Assembly: GCF_038024105.1 (NCBI RefSeq)
Contig: NZ_CP150661.1
Location: forward strand, 248,001-312,000
Direction: 5' to 3'
Length of the DNA stretch: 64,000 nt
Source of the DNA: Polaribacter butkevichii
GTDB lineage: Bacteria; Bacteroidota; Bacteroidia; Flavobacteriales; Flavobacteriaceae
Each line of letters opens with the position of its first letter. The first letter of the stretch is position 1. Below the pieces are notes generated by a model. That model was not told the origin of the DNA. It ran no database searches and saw only the letters and a list, made by a program, of their open reading frames with translations. Positions 18,538 through 27,483 of this stretch are shown piece by piece. The position numbers were made by a program, and so were the translations under genes.

Positions 18538-21500
18538 ATGAATTTAAAAATTTTTTCAAGCAAATGCCTGAGATTTAAAAAAAGGTGGCTATTCTTTATG
18601 TTAGCTTTATGTTGTATAGGGATATCGAGTGCCCAAACAGTTAAAGGTACGGTATCTGCCGATGGAGAACCATTACCAGGAGCTTCTGTTTTGGTAAAAG
18701 GAACATCTAATGGAACAGTTACAGATTTTGATGGTAATTATTCTGTTAATCTTAACTCTGGAACAACCTTAATATTTTCTTATTTAGGGTACGCATCTAA
18801 AGAAGTTGTTGTAGGTAAGCAAACCCAAATTAATATAATCTTAGAACAAGACAACCAACTTGATGAAATTGTTGTTATTGGGTATGGTACACAAAAAAAA
18901 TCAGACTTAACAGGTTCTGTTTCTAGTGTAAGTGCAAAAGATATTGCAGAAGTACCTGTATCTAGAGTAGACCAAGCGTTACAAGGTAGAGCCGCAGGTG
19001 TTCAGGTAACACAAACAAATGGTGCGCCAGGAGCAGGAACAGTAATTAGGGTAAGAGGAGGTAACTCTATAACTGGTAGTAATGAACCTCTTTGGGTTAT
19101 TGATGGTATTGTAGTGGGTACAAACTTTAACCTAAATAATATTAACAGTAATGATATTAAATCTATTGAAATTTTAAAAGACGCATCATCTATTGCAATT
19201 TATGGTTCTAGAGGAGCCAATGGAGTTGTTTTAGTGTCTACAAAAAGTGGTACAAATGCAGGTTCTGGTAAACCACAGGTAAGTGTAAACTTATATACAA
19301 GTATGCAACTTGTACCAGAATTACCAAAAATGCTTTCTCAAGCAGAGCAAATAGCGTTTACAAATGAAAGTGCAACCTTTAGATCTGCAGCAGAACCTTT
19401 TCCTAATGATCCGTCTACCTATGCAAATAATGACTGGTATGATATCATTTTAAATGAGGCACCAATACATAATGCAGATGTTTCTATTGCAGGTTCATCA
19501 GAAAACGGAAATGTAAATTACTACAATTCTTTAAATTACTTTAATCAAAAAGGGTTAGTTATTAGTTCTGGTATCGAAAAATTTATTTTTAGATCTAATT
19601 TAGATATTAAATTAACAGATAACTTAAAAACAGGTTTTAGAGTAAATTATTCAAGAATTAATCAAGAAAACGGTTTAACCGCTTTTAGTAATGCTTTTGT
19701 AACTTTACCTACACAGCCTATTTATAATGAAGATGGCACGTATAATGGATTTGATGATGTTATTGGCGCTCCGTTTTCTAACCCAGTAGCAAATGTAGCG
19801 TTAAATACCAACGAAACATTTTCTAATAATTTATTAGCAACAGCTTATTTAGAATATAGTCCTGCATCAAATTGGGTTATTCGTTCTACATTTAGTCCAG
19901 AACTTAATAATACAAAACAAAATAGATTTACCTCTAGTCAGAGTCCAGATTTGCTTGTTGTAGAAGATTTAGGTAGAGCAAGTGTAAGAACAGTTGCTAG
20001 CCAAGGTTGGAATAACGAAAACACGGTACAATATCAATCTGATTTTGGAGAAAACCATAGTGTAACAGCATTAGCAGGAGCTTCTTTTCAAAAAGTATCT
20101 ACAGAAATTACACAAGCAGAAGCATTTGGTATAACAAGTGATGCTACAGGTTTTAATAATTTAGCAAACTCAGATCCAAAGAGAGCTGTAGTAAGTAGTG
20201 ATTATACTAGTTTTCAAATAGCATCCTTTTTTGGGCGATTAAATTATAGCTACAAAGATAAGTATCTATTAACTTTGGTTGGTAGAACAGATGGTAGTTC
20301 TGTTTTTGCAGCAGGAAACAAGTACGAGTTTTATCCATCTATAGCAGGAGCTTGGAAAATTTCTGAAGAAGCATTTATGAAAGATCAAGATGTATTTAAA
20401 GATCTTAAATTAAGAGCAAGTTATGGTAAATCAGGTAACCAAGCAATTGGGCCTTACAGAACCCTTGCGTTACTAACAGAAGCAAATACTACACTAGACG
20501 GAAAAGAAGTTACGGGGTTAACATTAGGTAGACCTTCTAATCCAAATTTACAATGGGAAACTACTAATTCTTTTGATTTAGCATTAGAAGCATCCATATT
20601 TAATGGTAGAATTTTTACAGAATTAAATTACTACTATAAAAAAACAAATGATTTATTGTTAGATGTAAGTATCCCTAGACAAACAGGTTTTACGAGTCAA
20701 TTACAAAATGTAGGATCATTAGAAAATAAAGGATGGGAGTTTTTAATAAATTCTAAAAACATTAGAACAGATAATTTTAGTTGGAATTCTACCTTATCAT
20801 TATCAGCAAATAAAAATAAAATTTTAGATTTAGGTGGTGTAGATTTTATTGATGTTACTGTAGATGCTATTTTAGGATCTGGAAATACTAGATTAATTGT
20901 AGGAGAATCTGTACCTGTTTTTACCGGAGTTAATTACTTAGGAACCTGGAAAAGTCAAGAAGAAATAGATGCCTCTGGGTATACAGACCCACAAGTTGTT
21001 GGAGGTCCAAAATTTGAAGATTTAAACGGAGACGGAATTATTTCTACAGAAGATAATGTTGTTTTAGGAGACCCTACACCAGATTTAATTTTTGGTTTTG
21101 AAAACTCATTTACATATAAAAATTGGGATTTATCATTCTATTTTCAAGGAACTGTAGGTAATGATGTGTTTAATTTAAGAACCCGTAATCATTATTTTAA
21201 TCGTGGAGAGACTACTAAATTTGCAGAGTTAGCAAATCGTTGGACACCAGAAAACCCAACATCAAACATTCCTAGAGCAGGTGCAGATTCTGTAACCAAT
21301 ACACCAAGTAATTCAGAATACGTAGAAGATGGATCTCACGTTCGTCTTAAAACAGCAAGATTAGCTTATAATTTACCTGTAGATAAATTTGGTCTTGGAG
21401 GTGTAAAAAATGCAACTATCTATTTTTCTGGAACTAACTTGTTGCTTTTTTCTAATTTTAGGTTGATAGACCCAGAAACAAGTAGTTTTGGTAAAAATGG

Positions 21501-21585
21501 TTTAGGCAATATAGCGCAAGGTTATGCTAATGGAGAGTATCCTAACCCAAGAGTACTAACATTTGGTATAAACGTAAATTTTTAA
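18538..21585 (+). CDS. SusC-type TonB-dependent outer-membrane transporter (first pair)
   Basis: A 1015-aa SusC/RagA-type receptor that imports oligosaccharides together with its SusD partner 10 bp downstream. After the signal (ending ~ISSAQ, residue 33) comes a carboxypeptidase-regulatory-like domain (VKGTVSADGEPLPGASVLVKG ... YLGYASKEVVVG), the SusC signature LDEIVVIGYGTQKKSDLTGSVSSV, a plug domain with IRVRGGNSITGSNEPLWVIDG and IYGSRGANGVVLVSTK, and the beta-barrel ending in RVLTFGINVNF. Length and order are normal. It is preceded by a pair of phased CAGGA elements. Confidence 0.96.
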   Translation: MNLKIFSSKCLRFKKRWLFFMLALCCIGISSAQTVKGTVSADGEPLPGASVLVKGTSNGTVTDFDGNYSVNLNSGTTLIFSYLGYASKEVVVGKQTQINIILEQDNQLDEIVVIGYGTQKKSDLTGSVSSVSAKDIAEVPVSRVDQALQGRAAGVQVTQTNGAPGAGTVIRVRGGNSITGSNEPLWVIDGIVVGTNFNLNNINSNDIKSIEILKDASSIAIYGSRGANGVVLVSTKSGTNAGSGKPQVSVNLYTSMQLVPELPKMLSQAEQIAFTNESATFRSAAEPFPNDPSTYANNDWYDIILNEAPIHNADVSIAGSSENGNVNYYNSLNYFNQKGLVISSGIEKFIFRSNLDIKLTDNLKTGFRVNYSRINQENGLTAFSNAFVTLPTQPIYNEDGTYNGFDDVIGAPFSNPVANVALNTNETFSNNLLATAYLEYSPASNWVIRSTFSPELNNTKQNRFTSSQSPDLLVVEDLGRASVRTVASQGWNNENTVQYQSDFGENHSVTALAGASFQKVSTEITQAEAFGITSDATGFNNLANSDPKRAVVSSDYTSFQIASFFGRLNYSYKDKYLLTLVGRTDGSSVFAAGNKYEFYPSIAGAWKISEEAFMKDQDVFKDLKLRASYGKSGNQAIGPYRTLALLTEANTTLDGKEVTGLTLGRPSNPNLQWETTNSFDLALEASIFNGRIFTELNYYYKKTNDLLLDVSIPRQTGFTSQLQNVGSLENKGWEFLINSKNIRTDNFSWNSTLSLSANKNKILDLGGVDFIDVTVDAILGSGNTRLIVGESVPVFTGVNYLGTWKSQEEIDASGYTDPQVVGGPKFEDLNGDGIISTEDNVVLGDPTPDLIFGFENSFTYKNWDLSFYFQGTVGNDVFNLRTRNHYFNRGETTKFAELANRWTPENPTSNIPRAGADSVTNTPSNSEYVEDGSHVRLKTARLAYNLPVDKFGLGGVKNATIYFSGTNLLLFSNFRLIDPETSSFGKNGLGNIAQGYANGEYPNPRVLTFGINVNF

Positions 21586-21595
21586 TAAAAGAAAT

Positions 21596-23179
21596 ATGAA
21601 AACAAAAAATATAATTTTATTCGTATTCGCGATATTCTCTTTTTTTAGTTGTGAGAATTTCTTAGAAGAAGATCCAAGAGCTCTTATTGCTCCAGAAACG
21701 TTTTTTGCTTCAGAAAATGATGCAAGACAAGCTGTTAATGGTATGTATGCTATTTTAAAAAATAATTCTATTTACGGTCAAGTAGGATTAGATCATTTTT
21801 ATGATAACGGAGCAGATATTATAGAACCTAATCGTTCTGCAAATTTTGTAGAACCAATAGGTAATTATTCAATGAATGAAGCTTTGGCAGATGTATCTGT
21901 TCAGAAAATGAGTGTATCAGACACATGGAAAGATTTGTATAGAGTAATTTTTAATGCCAATATTATTATTAATCGTGTTACTGATAATAAAGCAATATCT
22001 AAAGCAGCTCAAACAGATATTATTGCAGATGCAAAACTAATTAGATCTTTATGCTATTGGCATATAACAAACCTTTGGGGAGCAGCACCATATTATACAG
22101 AAGAACTTAAATTAGATGAAATTAAAATATTAGGTAGAACGGATGAAGCTACAATATTAAGCGGAATTTTAGTTGACTTAAAATTTGCGATGGATAATTT
22201 GAAAAGTTCTTATAACGGAGAAGAAAGTGGGCGTGCATCAAAATGGGTTGCAGCAATGGTAATGGCTAAAATTTATATGCAACAAAAAGAGTGGGATTTA
22301 GCATTAAATATGTGCTTAGAAATTATTAATAAATCTGGGCATGAAATTTTACCATCTTATGCGGCAGTTTTTGATCCTTCTAATGAATATAATGCAGAAA
22401 TTATTTGGTCTTTAGATTTTGCAAAAGATATTAGAGGTCAATTTGAAGAAGGTACAGTAAAAGCAGATGGTACGCTAGCGAGTGCTTTTGGTAATGGAAA
22501 CTGGAGACCAAGTATATTTAATCCTCGTTTAAGAGATGAGCCAGCCAATACTTCTGAAAGAACAGCATTAAGTGATGCATTAAAAGCAAGAGGAGAAGCC
22601 TTTAATGGTACAGGTTTACAAGTAGCATCTAAAGATTTTGCAGAAAAATTTCCTTTAAATGATTTAAGAAGACCATTAAATATAATGGATAATTATTTAG
22701 GGTTCGATTTAAATTTTCCGTACATGGCAAAATGGATGAACTTAAAAATAGATTCATCTCCGCGTTTTAATCATTCTGATAATAGAATGGTGTTTAGATT
22801 GGCAGATGTTTATTTAATGGCTGCAGAGTCTGAAAATGAGTTAAATGGACCAGGTAATGCGTATCAATATATTAATAAAATTAGAGAACGCGCATTTGCT
22901 ACAAAAGCAGAATCTGAACTTAAAGGGCTTTCTCAGCAATCGTTTAGAGAAGCAATTTATGATGAACGTAAATGGGAATTAGCCGGAGAAGCAAATAGAA
23001 GATATGATTTAATTAGATGGGGAATTTTGTTAGATGTTGTTCAGAATCTTGAATACCGTTTTTGGAAACCAAATGAAAACATTAAACCTTACCATGTTAA
23101 ATTACCAATTCCATTACAAGAGTTAGAATTAAACCCAAATTTATTAGAATTTGACCCAACAAATAATGGGTATAGGTAA
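21596..23179 (+). CDS. SusD-type surface glycan-binding lipoprotein (first pair)
   Basis: A 527-aa SusD/RagB family lipoprotein: the signal ends in the lipobox FFSC (Cys19), followed by NFLEEDPR. The TPR-like helical core is visible (DARQAVNGMYAILKNN, DAKLIRSLCYWHITNLWGAAPYYTE, RASKWVAAMVMAKIYMQQKEWDLALNM), as are the conserved C-terminal segments MVFRLADVYLMAAESENEL, INKIRERAF and DERKWELAGEANRRYDLIRWG. It forms the lid of the SusC transporter encoded 10 bp upstream and holds glycan at the cell surface. The transcript ends at a terminator directly downstream. Confidence 0.96.
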   Translation: MKTKNIILFVFAIFSFFSCENFLEEDPRALIAPETFFASENDARQAVNGMYAILKNNSIYGQVGLDHFYDNGADIIEPNRSANFVEPIGNYSMNEALADVSVQKMSVSDTWKDLYRVIFNANIIINRVTDNKAISKAAQTDIIADAKLIRSLCYWHITNLWGAAPYYTEELKLDEIKILGRTDEATILSGILVDLKFAMDNLKSSYNGEESGRASKWVAAMVMAKIYMQQKEWDLALNMCLEIINKSGHEILPSYAAVFDPSNEYNAEIIWSLDFAKDIRGQFEEGTVKADGTLASAFGNGNWRPSIFNPRLRDEPANTSERTALSDALKARGEAFNGTGLQVASKDFAEKFPLNDLRRPLNIMDNYLGFDLNFPYMAKWMNLKIDSSPRFNHSDNRMVFRLADVYLMAAESENELNGPGNAYQYINKIRERAFATKAESELKGLSQQSFREAIYDERKWELAGEANRRYDLIRWGILLDVVQNLEYRFWKPNENIKPYHVKLPIPLQELELNPNLLEFDPTNNGYR

Positions 23180-23201
23180 CTATTAATTTAAATTAATTTT
23201 T

Positions 23202-23236
23202 AAAGGTCGAAATATTTTTTATTTCGGCCTTTTTTA
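23202..23236 (+). terminator. Intrinsic terminator after the first SusD
   Basis: Arms AAGGTCGAAATA and TATTTCGGCCTT (one G-T pair) with a T run, 22 bp after the SusD stop. It separates SusC/SusD from the GH3 unit. Confidence 0.85.
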
Positions 23237-23260
23237 TTTTAATATTTTAGATTACTTATA

Positions 23261-23290
23261 CAGTATGGAGCAGTACAGTGCAGGGTGCTA
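23261..23290 (+). promoter_or_regulatory. CAGGA-like element, copy 5
   Basis: CAGTATGGAG, CAGTACAGTG and CAGGGTGCTA follow each other as three 10-bp units beginning with CAG, so the repeat is phased with one helical turn. The core is CAGGG rather than CAGGA. It lies about 170 bp upstream of the GH3 start, farther than most copies. Confidence 0.5.
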
Positions 23291-23456
23291 TTTTAGTTTA
23301 TGAAATTTATCTTGCATTAAATTTCGATGAAGTGACATTTTTTAGATTTTGATATCATTTTAATGATATCAATTAATTTGCAGTTTATCTTAAAAAGATA
23401 CTTCTTAAAAGAAGTCTAAAGTAAATAAAAACAATTAATTATAATAAATTAGATTA

Positions 23457-25613
23457 ATGAGAAAAATAGTTTTAGTAGGTTTTGCCCTAGTCGCATTAAT
23501 TGGCTGTAATTCAACAAAAAACGAAAGCCAATCTTTAAGTAAAGAAGATTCAGAAATTGCTGCAAAAGTTAAAAGCTTAGTAAGCAAAATGACTTTAGAT
23601 GAAAAAATTGCAGAAATGACTCAAGATGCACCTGCAAATGAGCGTTTAGGGATACCTTTTATGAAATTTGGAGAAGGTTTACATGGTTTATGGATGGATG
23701 GAGTTACGGTTTATCCACAAGCAATTGCAGCAGGTTCTACTTGGGACCCAGAGTTAGTGAAAAAAATGGCTTCTCAAACAGCTTTAGAAGCAAGAGCAAA
23801 AAATGTAACACATATTTATTCTCCTAATTTAGATGTAATTTCTGGAGATGGTAGATATGGTAGAGTAGAAGAATCTTATGGAGAAGATCCTTATTTAGTT
23901 TCTAGAATGGGTGTTGCCTTTATACAAGGAATGCAAGGGATGGGAGATGAGAGATTTGATAAAAACCATGTTTTAACAACAGCAAAACATTTTATTGGTT
24001 ATCCAGAAAATCGTCGTGGTATAAACGGTGGTTTTAGTGATATGTCTGAGCGTAGATTAAGAGAAATATATTTACCTCCTTTTGAGGCAGCAGTAAAAGA
24101 AGCAAAAGTAGGATGTATTATGCCAGGGCATCAAGATTTTAACGGTGTGCCATGTCATATGAATGAGTGGTTATTAAAAGATGTTTTAAGAGATGAGTTA
24201 GGTTTTGATGGTTTTTTAGTGTCAGATAATAATGATGTTGGTAGATTACAAACCATGCATTTTATACCAGAAACTAGACAAGAAGCAGCAATACTTGGTT
24301 TAAAAGCAGGGGTAGATATGGATTTGGTTTTAGGTAAGCCATTAGAATTATACACATATCATTCTACTGTTTTAAAAGATACTTTAACTAAAAATTCTTC
24401 TTTAGTAAAATATATAGATGAGTCTACATCTAGAATTTTAACAGCTAAGTATAAATTAGGTTTGTTTGAATCTAATATTAAAGGATATAAAAAAGATGCA
24501 GTAGTTAGTAAAAAAGAGCATCAAGAATTTGCTTATGAAATGGCTAAAAAGGCAATTATTTTGTTAAAAAATGATAATAATTTATTGCCATTAGATATGT
24601 CTAAAATTAAATCATTAGCCGTTATAGGACCAAATGCACATGAAAATAGACCAGAAAAAGGTACTTATTCTTTATTAGGTGGCTACTCTGGTTTACCTCC
24701 TTATTATGTTTCTGTTTTAGATGGATTAAAAAGTAAAGTAGGAGAAAATGTAAAAATTAATTATGCAAAAGGGTGTGATTTATTAAATAACTCAAAAGCA
24801 GATTTTTCTAACGCAGTTGCCGCAGCTAAAAATTCTGATGCCGTTGTACTTGTTGTTGGTGGATCTCGTAGAACAGGTGGTGAAGGTGCAGATAGAGCAG
24901 ATTTAAATTTATATGGAGTTCAAAATGAATTGGTAGAAGCGATTCATAAAACAGGAAAACCTGTTATTGTTGTTTTAATTAATGGGCGTCCATTATCTAT
25001 TAACTACATAGCAGAAAATATGCCTTCTGTTTTAGAAACTTGGTATTTAGGTATGCGTTCTGGAGATGCTATTGCAGATGCTCTTTTTGGAGACGTAAAT
25101 CCAGGTGGTAAATTAACAGTTTCTTTTCCTAGATCTGTGGGGCAATTACCGGTAACTTATTTAGAACGTCCAGATTTTATTGGATCAGGTAAAGGTCTAT
25201 TTAGAGATGTAGATAAAACACCATTATTTCCTTTTGGTTATGGTTTAAGTTATACAAAATTTAAACTTGGTACTCCTAAATTAGAAAACACTACAATTGC
25301 TATAGATGGTACTACTTCTGTTTCTGTAGAAGTAACCAATACAGGGGAAAGAGAAGGAGATGAAGTGGTACAAATGTATGTTAGAGATGATTATGCTTCT
25401 GTGGGGCGTTATCTTAAAATGTTAAAAGGTTTTAAACGTATTACTTTAAAACCAGGAGAAACAAAAACAGTAAGCTTTAATTTAGGTTTTAATGAATTAA
25501 ATGTTTTAAATCAACAAATGAAAAAAGTTGTAGAGCCTGGTACTTTTACAATTTCTGTTGGAACTTCTTCTATGGAAAAAGATTTACAAACAGCTAGTTT
25601 AAGAGCTAAATAG
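23457..25613 (+). CDS. GH3 glycosidase (beta-xylosidase/beta-glucosidase type), lipoprotein
   Basis: A 718-aa family 3 enzyme with a lipobox (LIGC, Cys17). The N-terminal barrel contains RLGIPFMKFGEGLHG, RYGRVEESYGEDPYL and TTAKHFIGYPENRRG; the catalytic nucleophile is Asp257 in GFLVSDNNDVGRL. The second alpha/beta domain follows (KKAIILLKNDNNLLPLDMSKIKSLAVIGPNA ... VVLVVGGSRRTGGEGADRADLNL), and a fibronectin-III-like domain closes it (about 600-718; VEVTNTGEREGDEVVQMYVRD). In an ulvan-like locus a beta-xylosidase role is plausible, but family 3 specificity cannot be read by eye. It probably heads a unit with the sulfatase and GH2 downstream (gap 48 bp). Confidence 0.93.
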   Translation: MRKIVLVGFALVALIGCNSTKNESQSLSKEDSEIAAKVKSLVSKMTLDEKIAEMTQDAPANERLGIPFMKFGEGLHGLWMDGVTVYPQAIAAGSTWDPELVKKMASQTALEARAKNVTHIYSPNLDVISGDGRYGRVEESYGEDPYLVSRMGVAFIQGMQGMGDERFDKNHVLTTAKHFIGYPENRRGINGGFSDMSERRLREIYLPPFEAAVKEAKVGCIMPGHQDFNGVPCHMNEWLLKDVLRDELGFDGFLVSDNNDVGRLQTMHFIPETRQEAAILGLKAGVDMDLVLGKPLELYTYHSTVLKDTLTKNSSLVKYIDESTSRILTAKYKLGLFESNIKGYKKDAVVSKKEHQEFAYEMAKKAIILLKNDNNLLPLDMSKIKSLAVIGPNAHENRPEKGTYSLLGGYSGLPPYYVSVLDGLKSKVGENVKINYAKGCDLLNNSKADFSNAVAAAKNSDAVVLVVGGSRRTGGEGADRADLNLYGVQNELVEAIHKTGKPVIVVLINGRPLSINYIAENMPSVLETWYLGMRSGDAIADALFGDVNPGGKLTVSFPRSVGQLPVTYLERPDFIGSGKGLFRDVDKTPLFPFGYGLSYTKFKLGTPKLENTTIAIDGTTSVSVEVTNTGEREGDEVVQMYVRDDYASVGRYLKMLKGFKRITLKPGETKTVSFNLGFNELNVLNQQMKKVVEPGTFTISVGTSSMEKDLQTASLRAK

Positions 25614-25661
25614 TTGTATAATCTTCCATGTTTTGTGTTAGAAAATTAAATAAAATTAGAT

Positions 25662-27401
25662 ATGAGAGTTTTATCGATAATATTTACAGCTTGTTTATTA
25701 ATAACAAGCTGTAAAACATCAGAAAAAAAAGAAGATACTTCTAATTTAGAAGCACCTCAAAGGCCTAATATTTTATGGTTGGTAACAGAAGACATGGGAG
25801 CTTATATTCCTCCCTTTGGAGATTTAACAGTAAAAACGCCTAATTTATCACGTTTAGCAAACGAAGGCGTAATTTATCCTAATTTATACTCAACCTCTGG
25901 AGTTTGTGCACCAAGTAGAGCTGCCATAGCAACAGGTATGTACCCTTCTAGTATTGGTGCAAATCATATGAGAACCAACTCTAATACTAAACAAACAGGT
26001 TTACCTGCGTATGAAGCAGTACCGCCTTCTAATGTAAAAATGATTAGCGAATTAATGCGCTTACAAGGTTATTACTGTAGTAATAATTACAAGGAAGATT
26101 ATCAGTTTAGAGCACCAGCAACTGCTTGGGATGAAAGTAGTGCTTATGCGCATTGGAGAAATAGAAAAGAAGGACAACCATTTTTTTCTGTTTTTAATTT
26201 TACAGAAACACATGAATCTGGGTTGTTTGAACCTTACGGGTTTAGACAAATAGAAACAAGACATTACCACGAAGGTGACCGTAATTATAAATGGATACAG
26301 AACGGAAAACCAGATGCTAAAAATAGAATGACGGAAGCAGAAACACCTAAGTATTTATCTAAAGATACTAAGTTTAATATTCCGCCATATTTACCAGATA
26401 CAGATATTGTGCGTAACGATATGTGGAAACTGTATAACAATATTGGTGAAATGGACAGGCAAGTTGGTGCTGTTTTAAAACAATTAGAAGATGATGGATT
26501 GTTAGAAAATACAATTATTGTTTTTTATGGAGATCATGGAGGACCGTTACCTAGAGAAAAACGTTTAATTTATGATTCTGGATTAAATACGCCAATGATT
26601 GTTCGTTTTCCTAAAAAAATGAATTCAGGTAAAAAAGATAATCAACTAATTAGTTTTGTAGATTTTGCACCAACATTATTATCTTTAATAGGTGTAGAAC
26701 CACCAAAATATATGCAAGGTCAAGCCTTTTTAGGAAAGTATAAAGCCAAAAAAGAACGTACTTATATTTATGGAGCAGCAGATCGTTTTGATGAAGTAAC
26801 CGATGCTATAAGAGCAGTAAGAGACGATCAGTTTAAATATATAAGAAATTACAGACCAGAACAAGGATATTATTTACCGCTTGGTTACAGAGAAAAAATA
26901 CCAACAATGCAAGAATTGTTAAGGTTGCGAGATGAAGGCAAACTAAATGCTGTTCAAATGCAATGGTTTAGAGATCATAAACCTAAAGAAGAATTGTTTG
27001 ATTGTAAAGCAGATCCTTTTGAGATAAACAATTTAGCAAGTAACCCAGAATATCAAGAAAAATTAAAAGAGTTACGAGGTGAAATGGATAACTGGTTAAA
27101 GCAAATAGGAGATACACCAAATTTACCAGAAAATGAACTTATAGAACAACTTTGGGCAGGAAACGATCATCAACCTGTAACCTCTATTCCTGTAATTAAT
27201 TCATCTAAAGAATTAATTACCATTAGTTGTGCCACAGAAGGTGCTTCTATTGGTTATCAAATTGTTTCTAAAGAAAGTAAAGCCCCTATAACATGGTCTA
27301 TATATCAAAAACCATTTTTATTACCTAAAGGCAGCTTATTAAAAGTAAAAGCACATCGAATTGGTTTTAAAGCTAGTAAAATAGTTGAGCTAGCAAAATA
27401 A
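25662..27401 (+). CDS. S1-family sulfatase with C-terminal beta-sandwich extension, lipoprotein
   Basis: A 579-aa sulfatase with lipobox LITSC (Cys17). The formylglycine precursor is Cys82 in C-A-P-S-R (AAIATG follows). VTEDMGAYIPPFGD near residue 42 and FYGDHGGPLPREKRLIYDSG give the metal and active-site motifs. Residues after ~495 form an extra domain (VINSSKELITISCATEGASIGYQI ... LKVKAHRIGFKASKIVELAK) like the chitobiase/HEX C-terminal domain attached to some Bacteroidota sulfatases. It shares the GQPFFSVFNFTETHES-type block with the sulfatase at 40888, so they are of related subfamilies. It lies 48 bp after GH3 and 82 bp before the preferred GH2 start. Confidence 0.92.
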   Translation: MRVLSIIFTACLLITSCKTSEKKEDTSNLEAPQRPNILWLVTEDMGAYIPPFGDLTVKTPNLSRLANEGVIYPNLYSTSGVCAPSRAAIATGMYPSSIGANHMRTNSNTKQTGLPAYEAVPPSNVKMISELMRLQGYYCSNNYKEDYQFRAPATAWDESSAYAHWRNRKEGQPFFSVFNFTETHESGLFEPYGFRQIETRHYHEGDRNYKWIQNGKPDAKNRMTEAETPKYLSKDTKFNIPPYLPDTDIVRNDMWKLYNNIGEMDRQVGAVLKQLEDDGLLENTIIVFYGDHGGPLPREKRLIYDSGLNTPMIVRFPKKMNSGKKDNQLISFVDFAPTLLSLIGVEPPKYMQGQAFLGKYKAKKERTYIYGAADRFDEVTDAIRAVRDDQFKYIRNYRPEQGYYLPLGYREKIPTMQELLRLRDEGKLNAVQMQWFRDHKPKEELFDCKADPFEINNLASNPEYQEKLKELRGEMDNWLKQIGDTPNLPENELIEQLWAGNDHQPVTSIPVINSSKELITISCATEGASIGYQIVSKESKAPITWSIYQKPFLLPKGSLLKVKAHRIGFKASKIVELAK

Positions 27402-27483
27402 AATGTATAGAATCTTTGGTGTTTATAGTTGCTTTTTTAATGTTAAAAATAAAAAAGATATTTTGAAATATTATAATTTTAGA

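Noticed and set aside
27403..27483. N-terminal extension of the first GH2 gene from ATG 27403
   Set aside because: It puts 27 residues in front of a normal signal peptide and starts 1 bp after the preceding stop; the paralogue at 38013 begins directly with its signal peptide.
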